From NCBI GenBank assembly GCA_024330265.1, contig JANDLT010000018.1, positions 22,491-86,490 on the forward strand: a DNA stretch of 64,000 nt. The letters run 5' to 3'. Source of the DNA: Pyrinomonadaceae bacterium MAG19_C2-C3 (GTDB lineage: Bacteria > Acidobacteriota > Blastocatellia > Pyrinomonadales > Pyrinomonadaceae). Made by a program: the position numbers and the translations under genes. Each line of letters opens with the position of its first letter. The first letter of the stretch is position 1. The notes below the pieces were generated by a model that was given only the letters and a program-made list of their open reading frames with translations, ran no database searches and had not been told where the DNA came from. This document shows positions 44,601 to 53,767 of the stretch, in pieces.

Positions 44601-45867
44601 GCAGATTGACCATAAAGGTTTTTCGGAGCGCATCACGACCGCACCCATCTCGCCGCTCGGTCAACGCTTCTATGTTGACACGAAATACTGTACCGCCGTC
44701 GCCGCCCCGACGACGCTCGGCGTTGATCCGGCGCGCGTCCAAAATCCCATCAACGAAGAACGTCCGATTCATCCGCTCTACGCTTATCTCTATGTCGTTG
44801 ACCGCGAGGAAGGTTTGATTTTGGTCAACGCCGCGACTCTGCTTGACGGCGTTCCGACCAACAACTTCTTAAAGCGCGCGATTACCTTTAACCCCGACAA
44901 CAAAATTTCCGGCGCAAACAACATCACCATCGCCGGAACTTACGCTTACATCACGACCGACCACGGCTTGGAAATCGTTGACATCAACAAACCCCTTGAA
45001 CCGCGCATCGTCGGAAGCATCGGCGCGCCGAACCTCAATAAACCGACGAGCATCGCCGTTCAATTCCGTTATGCGTTCATCACCGACGAAGAAGGTTTGA
45101 AAGTCATTGATGTCACCAAACCCGAAGCCGCCCGCGCGATTGAAGCGGCGCGCGTTCCGTTGGGCGATGCTCACGATGTATATGTCGCACGCACTTACGC
45201 CTACGTTGCGAACGGCAAAGAAGGCATCGCCATCGTTAACATCGAACAACCCGAACAACCCAAACTCGACCAGACGTATAACGCCGAAGGCAAAATCAAC
45301 GACACGCATCAAGTCAAAGTCGCCATGACGAACGCATCGCTTTATGCCTACGTTGCCGACGGACACAACGGCTTGCGCGTGCTTCAACTCACAGACCCGG
45401 CGACAATGGAAACCTTCGCCGGATTCTCACCGCGACCGCAACCGCGACTCATCGCCTCGTTCCACACGAAGGGACCCGCCCTCGCCGTCTCGAAAGGTTT
45501 AGACCGCGACCGCGCCGTAGATGAAAGCGGCAATCAAGTCGCTGTCTTCGGCAGACGCGGCGCGGGACCCTTATCGCTCACCGACATGCAACGCATGTAT
45601 GTCCGCGACGGCTCGGTCTTCACCGTCTCGGAGAAACCACGCAACGCACCGCGCGAGATGAACGCCGCGCCGACGGAAACCGCACCGAAAGCCGCATCAT
45701 CCGACAAGTCAAAAGATGACGCGAATGATACGAAAGTCTCGGTGAGCAAAGTGCCGATGCTGAAACTGACGACAACGATGACAACCACCGCCGCCGGAAC
45801 TCTGACAGGCTTCGGCTTGCTTGCTTTCGCCGTCCGTCGCCGTCGCCGCACAAGCAAGCGCGAATAA
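41623..45867 (+). CDS. Decahaem cytochrome c with beta-propeller (LVIVD-type) and C-terminal anchor
   Basis: A 1414-residue exported protein. N-terminal signal or anchor ([19 protein letters not shown]) and Ala/Thr/Gln-rich linker, then ten CxxCH motifs: CISCH at 92 and CTQCH at 127, followed by CGACH, CTSCH, CMTCH, CADCH, CIDCH, CFSCH, CFGCH and, near residue 882, CNDCH. From about 905 to 1270 there are six or so repeats of the LVIVD/YVTN kind ([103 protein letters not shown]), a beta-propeller. It ends with a TM segment ([18 protein letters not shown]) and basic tail. Probably cell-surface or periplasmic electron transfer; the partner is unknown. Confidence 0.9.
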   Translation: MTSHRLTGFKLFVLLAVVLAVVGFVVIESRSSAESNSPRNESSASSVASAHGTSQTATPAQNAQTAATPQATATPQTTAAARRPEAPQVEGCISCHGKTEPMHPRYTTRGIEDTLTADGKDGQGMTCTQCHGGNKAIAPAIPGNINDETAKLEAHVRPTFPERWEVNGKKVTRNPENTLTLLQQESYEFVRFVNPGDQRVAERTCGACHSNEVETNASNMMLHGGMLWGAALYNNGGYPLKDTHFGEAYAPETGAPSRLIRFPRPTAEQTKFKGILSYLDPLPRWEISQPGNVLRVFERGGRRRLEVGLPDREEEPGKPDKGLSPRGLGTNNRTDPVYLGLQKTRLLDPTLNMLGSNDHPGDFRSSGCTSCHTIYANDRSYVHSGSYAEFGNTGATATRDESLKDERESKEEGHPIKHQFTNRIPSSQCMTCHMHPGTNMVTTYYGMTWWDNETHADKMYPAEQKDPSEDDYDRIYRQNPEGAAARGKWSEREFLDKTGTPEFNKQLDRTQFADFHGHGWIYRAVFKKDRSGNMLDAQDNIVENVTPDKLAKSVAFLDKAAAKTTEQEAGTPVHLKDIHLEKGMHCADCHFRQDTHGNGNLYNEPRAAIEIQCIDCHGSIQKRATLVTSGFAAGDRVIGGKETNSETGRNLATTSQLKTKTATGRDLAVFQRATAERPVTKRDENNQEIVFKNGEIIQNSMVEPGKWWRVVQTVDTITPGTSDYDEQSRYAKTIRTDGETWGDVPTDEKELAHRDSNMTCFSCHSAWVTSCFGCHLSMKANKKMPNRHNEGEDSRNFTTYNYQVLRDDIFMLGRDGTVTGNRIAPVRSSSAILVSSQNQNREWIYSQQQTISAEGYSGQAFNTHVPHTVRGSETRTCNDCHVSDRNDNNAWLAQLFLQGTNFVNFIGQYAYVAAEDALEVVRVTEADEPQAVIGSTLHKAAYPRNYAKFEKGERELKTFFEHRGNPEVLGVQVRGEYAYVAAGKGGLRVYDVAQIDHKGFSERITTAPISPLGQRFYVDTKYCTAVAAPTTLGVDPARVQNPINEERPIHPLYAYLYVVDREEGLILVNAATLLDGVPTNNFLKRAITFNPDNKISGANNITIAGTYAYITTDHGLEIVDINKPLEPRIVGSIGAPNLNKPTSIAVQFRYAFITDEEGLKVIDVTKPEAARAIEAARVPLGDAHDVYVARTYAYVANGKEGIAIVNIEQPEQPKLDQTYNAEGKINDTHQVKVAMTNASLYAYVADGHNGLRVLQLTDPATMETFAGFSPRPQPRLIASFHTKGPALAVSKGLDRDRAVDESGNQVAVFGRRGAGPLSLTDMQRMYVRDGSVFTVSEKPRNAPREMNAAPTETAPKAASSDKSKDDANDTKVSVSKVPMLKLTTTMTTTAAGTLTGFGLLAFAVRRRRRTSKRE

Positions 45868-45905
45868 CCGTCGGCGTTTTTATCGAGCCACTGAAGAAAC
45901 GCACG

Positions 45906-45943
45906 AATGCCCGCCGTCATCCATCAAAGTAACGGCGGGCATT
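45906..45943 (+). terminator. Hairpin after the decahaem cytochrome
   Basis: AATGCCCGCCGT and ACGGCGGGCATT pair over 12 bp with a 14-nt loop. There is no long T-tract, but it is the only strong hairpin between the two genes. Confidence 0.6.
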
Positions 45944-46027
45944 ATGCATTCGATTTAAGAAGTTGCATGAAATGTGCGACGATGACTAAGATTTGAAAGC
46001 CAACATTTTTGATAAAGATTTACACCC

Positions 46028-46750
46028 ATGAATAAAGACAACATCATCTTCGGTCTCACCGGAATCATCATCGGACTCGTCGCCGCCGTCGTCTTCACGC
46101 TTCGCACCAACAACGCGGGCAGCGTCGGCGCATCAATGAATCCGAACCTCGCCATCTCCGCCGAAAACGCGACCAACGCCGTTCCTTTCGGCGACCTTTC
46201 GCACACCAACAAGGACACGCCCGCCGCCGATGCTACGGGTGGGGGAATGCAACCGCAAGTCCGCGCCGCACTCGATGCCGCGAACAATAATCCGAAAGAT
46301 ATGCGCGCCCAACTCAATGCCGCCGGAATGTACTATCAAATCGGAAACTTCGATAAAGCGATTGAATACACTGACCGCGCTCTCGCCATCGAACCCAATA
46401 ATGTCGGCGCGCTGACCGCCGCCGGAGACATACGTTTCGACAAAGGCGACTTCGTGGAAGCCGCCCGGTTTTACGAACACGTCCTCGAACACCAACCGAA
46501 CAACGTCAACGTCCGCACCGATTTGGGTTCGACCTTCTTCCAACGCACGCCGCCCGACCTCGACCGCGCGGTTGCCGAATACAAACGCTCTTTAGAGATT
46601 GACGCGCGCCACGAAAACACGCTTGTCAATCTCGCCATCCTTCACTTAACGCGCAACGAAAAGGAAGCCGCACGCGGAGTGATTGACCAACTCGCCGCCG
46701 CCAATCCGAACAACACATCTCTAGCTGAATTGCGAACACGCGCAACATAA
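46028..46750 (+). CDS. TPR protein with N-terminal membrane anchor (paralogue of 28067)
   Basis: A 240-residue protein with one N-terminal TM (IIFGLTGIIIGLVAAVVF), a polar linker to about residue 75, and TPR units: PKDMRAQLNAAGMYYQIGNF, PNNVGALTAAGDIRFDKGDF, PNNVNVRTDLGSTFFQRTPP. It shares the VRTDLG-TFF, DARHENTL-NLA and IDQLAAANP motifs with the gene at 28067. One copy lies beside the cytochrome/DUF4331 group and this one follows the decahaem gene, so both may assist exported protein assembly; that is inference. Confidence 0.82.
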   Translation: MNKDNIIFGLTGIIIGLVAAVVFTLRTNNAGSVGASMNPNLAISAENATNAVPFGDLSHTNKDTPAADATGGGMQPQVRAALDAANNNPKDMRAQLNAAGMYYQIGNFDKAIEYTDRALAIEPNNVGALTAAGDIRFDKGDFVEAARFYEHVLEHQPNNVNVRTDLGSTFFQRTPPDLDRAVAEYKRSLEIDARHENTLVNLAILHLTRNEKEAARGVIDQLAAANPNNTSLAELRTRAT

Positions 46751-46829
46751 TGACGGAGTTGAGGCAGACGGAAACCAACACGCAAGCTAAGTCTTACGCC
46801 TTGCGAAAAGCTTAGAAGGCGGTTTTAAG

Positions 46830-47459
46830 ATGGCACTACCACACATCTTTTATACGATTGACGAATACTTGGAGACGGAACGCGCGGGCGATGAACGTCA
46901 CGAATACATTGACGGGCAGCTTTTCTTGATGTCCGGCGAGAGCCTCGCGCACAGTCAAATCTGTATCAACATCGCGGGCGAAGTTCGAGCGCAACTCAAA
47001 GGCACATCATGTCAAGCATTGTCGCCGAACATGAAAGTTCGCACGCTAGTTGTCCGCACCCGTCGTGGTTGGTTTTCGTACCCGGACTTGACCGTCGTCT
47101 GCGGAACTCCACAGTTTCACGATGTCAAAAAAGATGTGCTGACAAACCCCGTCGCGCTGTTTGAAGTTTTGTCGCCTTCAACCGAACAATATGACAGAGG
47201 CGATAAGTTTTTGCGCTTTCGCACCGAGATTGAAACGCTGACGGACTTCGTTTTAATCGCGCAAGACAAACCTCTCGTTGAACACTTCACGCGCCGCCCT
47301 GACGGTTGGTTGCTCATCTCCTACACCAACCTTGACGACACGCTTCATCTTCCAAACCTGAATTGCCGTCTATCGCTTGCCGAAGTTTATGACCGCGTAG
47401 AGTTTCCGAGTGTCGTTGATGACGGGATGAGCGAAGATATTGAACATCCTGAAAGCTAA
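46830..47459 (+). CDS. Uma2 family PD-(D/E)XK nuclease-like protein
   Basis: A 209-residue Uma2 protein. N-terminus FYTIDEYLETERAGDERHEYIDGQLFLM in outline. The core has WFSYPDLTVVCG near residue 82 and VALFEVLSPSTEQYDRGDK near 108 (D and E of the PD-(D/E)XK site). Closely similar in layout to the protein at 7462 and less so to that at 51726. Stands alone, 79 bp after the TPR gene. Confidence 0.85.
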   Translation: MALPHIFYTIDEYLETERAGDERHEYIDGQLFLMSGESLAHSQICINIAGEVRAQLKGTSCQALSPNMKVRTLVVRTRRGWFSYPDLTVVCGTPQFHDVKKDVLTNPVALFEVLSPSTEQYDRGDKFLRFRTEIETLTDFVLIAQDKPLVEHFTRRPDGWLLISYTNLDDTLHLPNLNCRLSLAEVYDRVEFPSVVDDGMSEDIEHPES

Positions 47460-47507
47460 GACTGCGAAAGCAGTGTGACGCAGTTTGATGTTCAATTTGC
47501 ACGGGCT

Positions 47508-48074
47508 TCAATTTAATTGTGGATCGCGCGCCACGCCCGTCGTCGGATCAGCAATATAGATTCCCAAACGAAGCGAGTGGACGACATTGTTCCACGCGGC
47601 GACGGCGCGCGCGGCATCCTCAATCCAGTAGTCCATGGTGATGGTGCTTTGAATGTTGTTGCCCATCGCCAGCATGATGCGCGAGCGCGCGGGACGATTC
47701 TCAACCGGGTCAACAAAGTCCGATTCAAGCCACACGAGACGCAAATCGGGACGCTTGATGATTGTGATGTCGCCGCAAACTTCGCACGGGCGCGTGTCGT
47801 TTTCCGCGACATCACGCAAGGCATCGGCAAGCGGAAAGTTACTCCAATCGGCGGGTGGCAAACGCATGAAGCTGACTTCAAGCCGGATGTCGTCATCGGG
47901 CGGTTCGCCGTCATAAAACTTGACCGATACTTCATCAATCTTCATCACCCAACCTTGCGGCACATCCATCCGCACCGCTCCCCTATCCGCGACGAAGATT
48001 TGGCAACCGGGACGCGCCGTCCACTTATGGTTCGCCTTCATCTTCAAAGATTGATAGTTCAACTTTTTAGACAT
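47508..48074 (-). CDS. Conserved-looking protein of unknown function
   Basis: A 188-residue cytoplasmic protein without signal or TM. It has the alternating pattern of a compact alpha/beta domain: IFVADRGAVRMDVPQGWVMK, DIRLEVSFMRLPPADWSNFP, a CEVCG pair of cysteines, RLVWLESDFVDP and ITMDYWIEDAARAVAAWNNVV. The DVPQGWV and DYW...WN features recall small bacterial proteins often annotated only as hypothetical. It lies 47 bp downstream of the alkyltransferase-like gene. No function can be assigned. Confidence 0.7.
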   Translation of the reverse strand: MSKKLNYQSLKMKANHKWTARPGCQIFVADRGAVRMDVPQGWVMKIDEVSVKFYDGEPPDDDIRLEVSFMRLPPADWSNFPLADALRDVAENDTRPCEVCGDITIIKRPDLRLVWLESDFVDPVENRPARSRIMLAMGNNIQSTITMDYWIEDAARAVAAWNNVVHSLRLGIYIADPTTGVARDPQLN

Positions 48075-48121
48075 AACCTTTTCACCGCCGTTTATGTGTG
48101 AAATCCTTCAATCAAACAATT

Positions 48122-48544
48122 TCAATCAAACAGCGAGGGTTGTTCATCATCGTTCGTTGTCTCCGCGCCTTCCGCTTCCGGCGGCGTCCAACGATAGCGC
48201 GCGAGGTCACATTTCTCTTTCGCGTCGAACTCTATACCTTCCTCTTCGAGCATAGATTGTTGTTTGTTCGCGGGCAAGATAACCCTTCCCGTCGAACACG
48301 CCCCTTGCGCGTTGATGACGCGATGCCAAGTCACATCTTCCGTCGCCGCGTGCATACAATAACCGACGGTGCGCGCGTCGTAACCCGCGCCGAGTATCTC
48401 CGCCAGTTGCCCGTAAGTCATCACGCGCCCCGCCGGAATACGCCGCACAATCTCGAACACACGCTCACGATAACCCGGACTGTCGCGGTTCTCGCGCCGG
48501 ACTTTCGCGTCCGTTTCCTTCGCTTCATTATCATCACTCATCAC
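48122..48544 (-). CDS. Alkyltransferase-like protein (MGMT family DNA-binding domain)
   Basis: A 140-residue protein. The core GYRERVFEIVRRIPAGRVMTYGQLAEILG is the DNA-binding part of O6-alkylguanine transferases (helix-turn-helix with the Arg finger in AGRVMTYGQLA). The usual reactive PCHRV is replaced by TWHRVI, so the acceptor Cys is absent, as in ATL proteins such as E. coli YbaZ. These bind alkylated bases and pass them to nucleotide excision repair. The C-terminus (after residue 110) is acidic and unstructured. Confidence 0.88.
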   Translation of the reverse strand: MMSDDNEAKETDAKVRRENRDSPGYRERVFEIVRRIPAGRVMTYGQLAEILGAGYDARTVGYCMHAATEDVTWHRVINAQGACSTGRVILPANKQQSMLEEEGIEFDAKEKCDLARYRWTPPEAEGAETTNDDEQPSLFD

Positions 48545-48656
48545 TACTTCTCGCCCATCGTTTCTTAAACGTGCCGCGTCTTTCGCTCCACCATCGTCGC
48601 CATTCCTCTATGCTTGCCGCGCGTTGTGACGGCGAACTCGCCGGTTGAAAGTTGAG

Positions 48657-48827
48657 TCACGTCGAAGTCTTATCGCGCAAAGTCATCTCGGCAAAGAAGC
48701 GCGTTTGTAAATCCCCACTCGAAAGCAAATCTATCAATTTGTCAATCGAGAGATGTTCATAACGACGACGCAACGCCGCGAATCGTGCGCGTGATAAAGC
48801 GTTTGATGATGCGGCAATTTCGTTCAT
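48657..48827 (-). CDS. Possible small protein downstream of the cyclase gene
   Basis: A 56-codon reading frame from the ATG at 48827, one base after the cyclase stop, to TGA at 48657. Product: MNEIAASSNALSRARFAALR, then RRYEHLSIDKLIDLLSSGD and a short charged end, amphipathic-helical in look. It has no known family and no clear RBS, so it could be fortuitous; coupling to the upstream stop is the main argument for it. Confidence 0.3.
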   Translation of the reverse strand: MNEIAASSNALSRARFAALRRRYEHLSIDKLIDLLSSGDLQTRFFAEMTLRDKTST

Positions 48828-48828
48828 T

Positions 48829-49509
48829 CTAACGGAGTGTCCGAAGCACTGTGCGCGCGGGTGCGCCGTCGCCGGTTCCCGACGCGATTTTAAGCGGAAG
48901 ACAAATCAATTCGTATTCACCCGAAGCGACGCCCGCGAGGTTCAAGCCTTCGATGATGATGATTTCAGCCCGCAACAAAGCTTCGTGCGTCGCAAAGTTT
49001 CCGGCGTGGAACTGTTCGACTGAAAGATAATCCAAACCGACAAGGCGCACATTGCGGCGGACGAGTTCACGCGCCGCTTCGGGTTCGATATAAGTAAAAT
49101 CTTCGTGGAAGTGTGACGCGGTTTCGTCATGCACATCGTTCTCGACGTGGTTGATGAGCGGTTGCCAGAAACCGGAATTGCGCGTTTTGAAAAGCACGCG
49201 CACGGCATCCGGCGGGACAAGTGCGCGAACGTGTTCAAGTGTGACGGCGCGGGCATCGTCTGGAATCTCGATGACGTGCGCCGCACCGATGAGCGTGTCA
49301 AGGGACAAGTTTTTGACTTGATTTCCCGTTTCGATAAAGTGCGCCGGAGCGTCAACGTGCGTCGCGGTGTGCGCTCCGAATTTAAGGGTGGTGACGTTTG
49401 CCGCATCGCCCTGTGCGATGCTCGCCGCCGAAATGATTTCGACCTTCGGGTCGCCGGGAAACACCGGAGTCGAAACCGAAATCGGAACGCTGATGTCATA
49501 GATTGTCAT
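48829..49509 (-). CDS. Cyclase family protein (kynurenine formamidase-like)
   Basis: A 226-residue metal-dependent hydrolase of the cyclase family. The signature is the metal-binding HTATHVDAPAHF near residue 47 (H-x-G-T-H-x-D-x-P-x-H pattern with Ala for Gly), preceded by YDISVPISVSTPVFPGDP. Later HFHEDFTYIEPEAARELV and VGLDYLSVEQF fit the fold. Bacterial KynB opens N-formylkynurenine, but other members act on different substrates and no other tryptophan-degradation gene is nearby, so the substrate is open. Confidence 0.87.
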   Translation of the reverse strand: MTIYDISVPISVSTPVFPGDPKVEIISAASIAQGDAANVTTLKFGAHTATHVDAPAHFIETGNQVKNLSLDTLIGAAHVIEIPDDARAVTLEHVRALVPPDAVRVLFKTRNSGFWQPLINHVENDVHDETASHFHEDFTYIEPEAARELVRRNVRLVGLDYLSVEQFHAGNFATHEALLRAEIIIIEGLNLAGVASGEYELICLPLKIASGTGDGAPARTVLRTLR

Positions 49510-49678
49510 AACGAAAATCGGGCGTGTGGCAGAAGTTAAATTCGGGGAACGAGAGGCATGGTACTACACCGCGCGCAACGCATGTCAACGAAGCGAAAGC
49601 GGTGCGAAAAATCAAACGAAAGCGACGCACGAAAGCGGTTCTTGCTTGATGTGTGTGGTCGCGTTAGCATCCTTTGTT

Positions 49679-50512
49679 ATGGAGTCAAAGACGAGATTGG
49701 AAGCGTGTCGTGCGCCGCGTGTCGCCGCGTCGAGTTACCTTAATACCGCGCCGTTGATTTGGAGTTTTCAACATGGAACGCGGCAGGGTGAAATCGAATT
49801 GTTGACCGACCGCGCTCCGGCGCGCAGTGCCGAACAGTTGAAAAATAAAGCGGTCGAAGCCGCGCTTGTTCCGGTCATCGAATACCAGAGAATGCCGGAT
49901 GTTCGCATCGTGCCGGGCGTGTGCGTCGGTTCGCGGCGGCGTGTGCGAAGCGTCGTACTGGTGACGAACGGCATGGAGTTGAGCGAAGTCAAAACCGTTG
50001 CCCTCGACGTTTCATCGCGCACTTCCGCCGCGCTGGTGCAGATTATTTTTCGTGAATTTATAGGAGGCGCGCCGCTCTACTTTCCATTTGCGCCGGACAT
50101 CAAAGCGATGCTTAAAGCCCACGATGCGGCGTTGCTTATCGGCGACCCCGCGATGACCGTTGAGCGGGAAGGGCGGCGCGTTTTCGATTTAGCGACGGTA
50201 TGGCGGGAACACACCGGACTCGGTTTCGTGTTCGCGGTGTGGATGGTTGAAGCGCATCTAACGAACGATGATTTAATCAGCCGCGTTGATTGGCAACTGG
50301 CACGCGACGAAGGCTTGAGGCACACGGAAGACATCATCACGGCTTACGAACCGGATGTGCCTTTGCCGCGTGATGAATTGCGAACTTACTTGCGCGATAA
50401 CATCTGTTATGACCTTGATGATGAACTGCGCGCGGGATTGGAACTGTTTTATCGTCTCGCGCACAAGCACGAACTGATTCCGCGTGTGCGTCCGCTTGAG
50501 ATTTTCAAGTAA
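49679..50512 (+). CDS. mqnA: Chorismate dehydratase MqnA
   Basis: A 277-residue enzyme of the futalosine pathway of menaquinone synthesis; it dehydrates chorismate to 3-[(1-carboxyvinyl)oxy]benzoate. Signatures: RVAASSYLNTAPLIWSFQHG (as APRVAASSYLNTAPL), AALVPVIEYQRMP, CVGSRRRVRSVVLV and LLIGDPAM. I chose the ATG at 49679 because family similarity begins there, not the upstream in-frame start at 49526. mqnC follows 35 bp later in the same direction; together they show the organism uses futalosine-route menaquinone. Confidence 0.92.
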   Translation: MESKTRLEACRAPRVAASSYLNTAPLIWSFQHGTRQGEIELLTDRAPARSAEQLKNKAVEAALVPVIEYQRMPDVRIVPGVCVGSRRRVRSVVLVTNGMELSEVKTVALDVSSRTSAALVQIIFREFIGGAPLYFPFAPDIKAMLKAHDAALLIGDPAMTVEREGRRVFDLATVWREHTGLGFVFAVWMVEAHLTNDDLISRVDWQLARDEGLRHTEDIITAYEPDVPLPRDELRTYLRDNICYDLDDELRAGLELFYRLAHKHELIPRVRPLEIFK

Positions 50513-50547
50513 GATTTGATGATTGAGATTTGCCGGAAAAGAGATTC

Positions 50548-51699
50548 ATGCAAAACACATTTGACATTCAACCGATTCTTGACCGCGTATTAAGCGGCGA
50601 ACGCTTAACGGGCGATGCTGCCGCGACGCTTTTAGCAAGCGATGATTTCGTTCGCATCGGCTTGGCTGCCGATGCGATTCGCAAACGTCATCATCCCGAA
50701 AACGTCGTCACCTACATCATTGACCGCAACATCAATTACACGAACATCTGTAATGTCGTTTGCACTTTCTGCGCGTTCTATCGTCGTCCGGGCGGCAAGG
50801 ATACTTACGTTTTAACGATGGATGAGATTTGCCGCAAGATTGATGAAACGATTGCTTTGGGCGGCACGGGCGTTTTGATGCAAGGCGGATTGCACCCGGA
50901 TTTGGATTTGGAATGGTACGAAGAATTACTCTCGACGCTTCACGCGCGCTATCCGAAGTTTCAACTTCACTGCTTCTCGCCGCCGGAAATTCACAACTTG
51001 CATTTGATAACCGGACTTGATTACGCGACGATTTTACAACGTCTAAAAACGGCGGGCTTGAACAGTCTGCCGGGCGGCGGCGGCGAGATTTTAGATGATG
51101 AAGTTCGTCGCCGCGTCTCAACCAAATGCACCTCGCAAGAATGGCTCGACGTGATGCGCGCGGCTCACACCGTCGGACTTCGCACGACCGCGACGTTGAT
51201 GTCGGGCATCGGTGATACAGTTCAGCATCGCATCAATCACCTTCAAAAACTGCGCGACTTGCAAGATGAGACGGGAGGATTTACGGCGTTCATCAACTGG
51301 ACGTTTCAACGCGAGAACACCGCGCTTGGACGACGTATCAAAGAAGAATTGACGGGCATTGATTATCTAAAAATGCTCGCCGTCGCGCGTCTTTTTCTCG
51401 ACAACTTCGACAACTTTCAATCCTCTTGGGTGACGCAGGATTTGCGCGTCGGGCAAATCGCTTTGCGCTTCGGGGCGAACGATATGGGCAGCGTGATGAT
51501 TGAAGAAAACGTCGTCTCATCCGCCGGAACGACGCACCGCGCCGACGAGAAAACCCTGCGGCATCTCATCTCCACCGCCGGATTTAGACCGCAACAACGC
51601 GACATACTTTATAACTACATCAACCGCGACGAAGCCGCACAATTCGACGCACGCGATTCAGCGAAGTTGGAAGAATTAAGCGTCGCGTTCGCCGATTGA
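50548..51699 (+). CDS. mqnC: Cyclic dehypoxanthinyl futalosine synthase MqnC
   Basis: A 383-residue radical SAM enzyme that cyclises dehypoxanthine futalosine in menaquinone biosynthesis. The cluster motif CNVVCTFCAFYR has Cys 68, 72 and 75. Other blocks are GVLMQGGLHPDL, SLPGGGGEIL and NWTFQRENT, typical of MqnC. The ATG at 50548 is preferred to a TTG six codons earlier. Probably co-transcribed with mqnA. The Uma2 gene downstream is 26 bp away. Confidence 0.94.
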   Translation: MQNTFDIQPILDRVLSGERLTGDAAATLLASDDFVRIGLAADAIRKRHHPENVVTYIIDRNINYTNICNVVCTFCAFYRRPGGKDTYVLTMDEICRKIDETIALGGTGVLMQGGLHPDLDLEWYEELLSTLHARYPKFQLHCFSPPEIHNLHLITGLDYATILQRLKTAGLNSLPGGGGEILDDEVRRRVSTKCTSQEWLDVMRAAHTVGLRTTATLMSGIGDTVQHRINHLQKLRDLQDETGGFTAFINWTFQRENTALGRRIKEELTGIDYLKMLAVARLFLDNFDNFQSSWVTQDLRVGQIALRFGANDMGSVMIEENVVSSAGTTHRADEKTLRHLISTAGFRPQQRDILYNYINRDEAAQFDARDSAKLEELSVAFAD

Positions 51700-51725
51700 G
51701 TTTTAGAAAAACGAGGTTTAAGAAA

Positions 51726-52286
51726 ATGTCAGTTCAATTTGCGAAACACTACTTCACGATTCACGATTTTGAACGCATGGACGAAACGGGAATTTTACCC
51801 TCAACCAAACGCTATGAACTCATCGAAGGAGAAATCATCGAAATGTCACCAATCGGCAGCCGTCACGCCGCGTGTGTGGACGCATTAAACAGTTCACTTA
51901 ATCGTCAAGTTGGTGATGCCGTTATCGTCAGGGTACAAAGTCCGATTGTCTTGGATGATTTTTCCGAACCGCAACCCGACATCGCGTTGCTCAAACCGCG
52001 CGCTGACTTTTACCGTGACGCACTTCCGACCGTTGCCGATGTTCTGCTTGTGATTGAAGTTGCGGATACAACGCTTGGCTATGACCGTCAAGTTAAGTTG
52101 CCGATGTATGCCCACGCCGGAATCCCCGAAGCGTTGATTTTTAATTTGCCGGATGAACAACTTGAGTATTACGCAAACCCCGCGAACGGTGTATATCAAG
52201 TGACGCGCATTTTCAAACGCGGCGAGAGTCTCGCATCGTCATCCGTGTCCGGCGCGGTGTTCGACGTGGCGGCGATTCTCGGATGA
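51726..52286 (+). CDS. Uma2 family PD-(D/E)XK nuclease-like protein
   Basis: A 186-residue Uma2 protein. Start FTIHDFERMDETGILP and RYELIEGEIIEMSPIG; core EPQPDIALLKP (D near residue 80) and VLLVIEVADTTLGYDRQVK (E near 105). It differs from the other two copies in subgroup: it has the longer EMSPIGSRHAA segment. The ATG at 51726 is preceded by a modest RBS. Stands after mqnC; role unknown. Confidence 0.85.
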   Translation: MSVQFAKHYFTIHDFERMDETGILPSTKRYELIEGEIIEMSPIGSRHAACVDALNSSLNRQVGDAVIVRVQSPIVLDDFSEPQPDIALLKPRADFYRDALPTVADVLLVIEVADTTLGYDRQVKLPMYAHAGIPEALIFNLPDEQLEYYANPANGVYQVTRIFKRGESLASSSVSGAVFDVAAILG

Positions 52287-52342
52287 ATACAGAGAAAGAT
52301 GATTGCGATTCGGTGCGTTACCACCCCGACGGAAAAACATCG

Positions 52343-52372
52343 TTGACGATTTTCTCCGCCACAGGCTAAGAT
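52343..52372 (+). promoter_or_regulatory. Promoter candidate for pilT
   Basis: TTGACG (52343-52348) and TAAGAT (52367-52372) with an 18-bp spacer, about 160 bp before the pilT start. Confidence 0.5.
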
Positions 52373-52529
52373 GAATTCGCGCCCACACTTTGCGCGCGCC
52401 GCTTCTCACCCGAACACGTTCCTTCAAGCATCCTGCTTCCGCGTTACCCCAAGATTTTTCACACGCCGTCTCTGCCGCCCGTGTCCCATTCATTCAACCT
52501 TCAACTCTCGAAAGGTTTACGCTTCATTC

Positions 52530-53744
52530 ATGTCAAAAATAGATGACCTTTTACGCGCCGCGACGACTTCCGGTGCTTCCGACCTTCACGTTAAAGCCGG
52601 TTCGCAACCATTCATGCGAATCGGCGGCGAACTGCGTCCCGTCGTTGACGCCGGGCGTTTGACGCAAGAAGACACGCTCGATATGGCGTTCTCGATGATG
52701 TCGAATCGCCAGAAGCAACGCTTCAAAGAATCGAACGAAGTTGACATCGCTTATGGTGTCAGCGGACTCGGACGCTTTCGCGCCAACATCTTTCAGCAAC
52801 GCGGCACGGTCGGCATGGTGTTGCGCGTTATCCCCGATACGGTGCGCTCGGTGACGGAGTTGGCTTTGCCGCCGATACTTGAAAAGATTGCGAATGAACG
52901 GCGTGGATTGATACTCGTGACAGGCACGACGGGTTCGGGTAAATCAACGACGCTTGCCGCGCTGATTGATTTGATTAACGGCACGCGCGGCGGGCATATC
53001 GTGACCATCGAAGACCCGATTGAGTTTTTGCATCGTGACCGTCGTTCGTTCGTGACGCAGCGCGAGATTGATGTTGATACGCAGTCGTTCGCCGGAGCGT
53101 TGAGAAGTGCTTTGCGGCAAGACCCGGATGTGATTCTCGTCGGTGAAATGCGCGACCATGAAACGATTGAAACTGCTTTGACCGCCGCCGAAACCGGGCA
53201 TCTCGTGCTTTCGACCCTACACACTTTGGACGCGACGGAAACCATCATGCGAATCGTTTCGAGCTTCGCTCCGCACCAGCAAAAAAGCGTGCGTATTCAA
53301 CTCGCGGGTATCCTTAAAGCCATCGTCTCGATGCGCTTGGTGCGTTCGGCGCGCGGCGTGGGGCGTGTTCCGGCGGTCGAAGTTTTAACGTCAACCGGAT
53401 TGATACGCGACTACATCATCAACGAAGAAAAGACTTCGCTGATTCGTGACGCGATAGCGGCGGGAACGTCGCAATACGGAATGCAGACGTTCGACCAATC
53501 GTTGTTCAATCTGTTCTCGACGAATTTGATTACGATGGAAGAAGCTTTGCGCGGAGCGAGCAACCCGGATGAATTCCGCTTGCGCGTCGCGGGGATTCGT
53601 TCGGCTGCCGACCAAGCCCGCGAGGAGATGGAGAACCGGAGCAGCCTGATAAGCAACGACCACGAACCTTCGGAAGCAAGCTTTCGTCCATCGCTACGCG
53701 ACGCGGGAACCGGAAGAATGCCAACCACCAATCAAGCGGCTTGA
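52530..53744 (+). CDS. pilT: Type IV pilus retraction ATPase PilT-like
   Basis: A 404-residue hexameric ATPase that depolymerises type IV pili for twitching. It starts IDDLLRAATTSGASDLHVKA, a PilT N-terminal PAS-like domain. Walker A GTTGSGKST is near residue 130, the Asp box region MIRIGGELRPV is N-terminal, Walker B DPDVILVGEMRD is near 200, and the His box TAAETGHLVLSTLHT follows. The C-terminal tail beyond about 360 is low in conservation. The ATG at 52530 gives the family-typical start. No other pil genes are in the window. Confidence 0.93.
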   Translation: MSKIDDLLRAATTSGASDLHVKAGSQPFMRIGGELRPVVDAGRLTQEDTLDMAFSMMSNRQKQRFKESNEVDIAYGVSGLGRFRANIFQQRGTVGMVLRVIPDTVRSVTELALPPILEKIANERRGLILVTGTTGSGKSTTLAALIDLINGTRGGHIVTIEDPIEFLHRDRRSFVTQREIDVDTQSFAGALRSALRQDPDVILVGEMRDHETIETALTAAETGHLVLSTLHTLDATETIMRIVSSFAPHQQKSVRIQLAGILKAIVSMRLVRSARGVGRVPAVEVLTSTGLIRDYIINEEKTSLIRDAIAAGTSQYGMQTFDQSLFNLFSTNLITMEEALRGASNPDEFRLRVAGIRSAADQAREEMENRSSLISNDHEPSEASFRPSLRDAGTGRMPTTNQAA

Positions 53745-53767
53745 TGATTGTGCGAGCCGTAAAAAAG

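Noticed and set aside
48098..48568. 156-codon plus-strand frame over the alkyltransferase-like gene
   Set aside because: Exact antisense of a clear ATL protein; Arg/Phe-rich with no motif.
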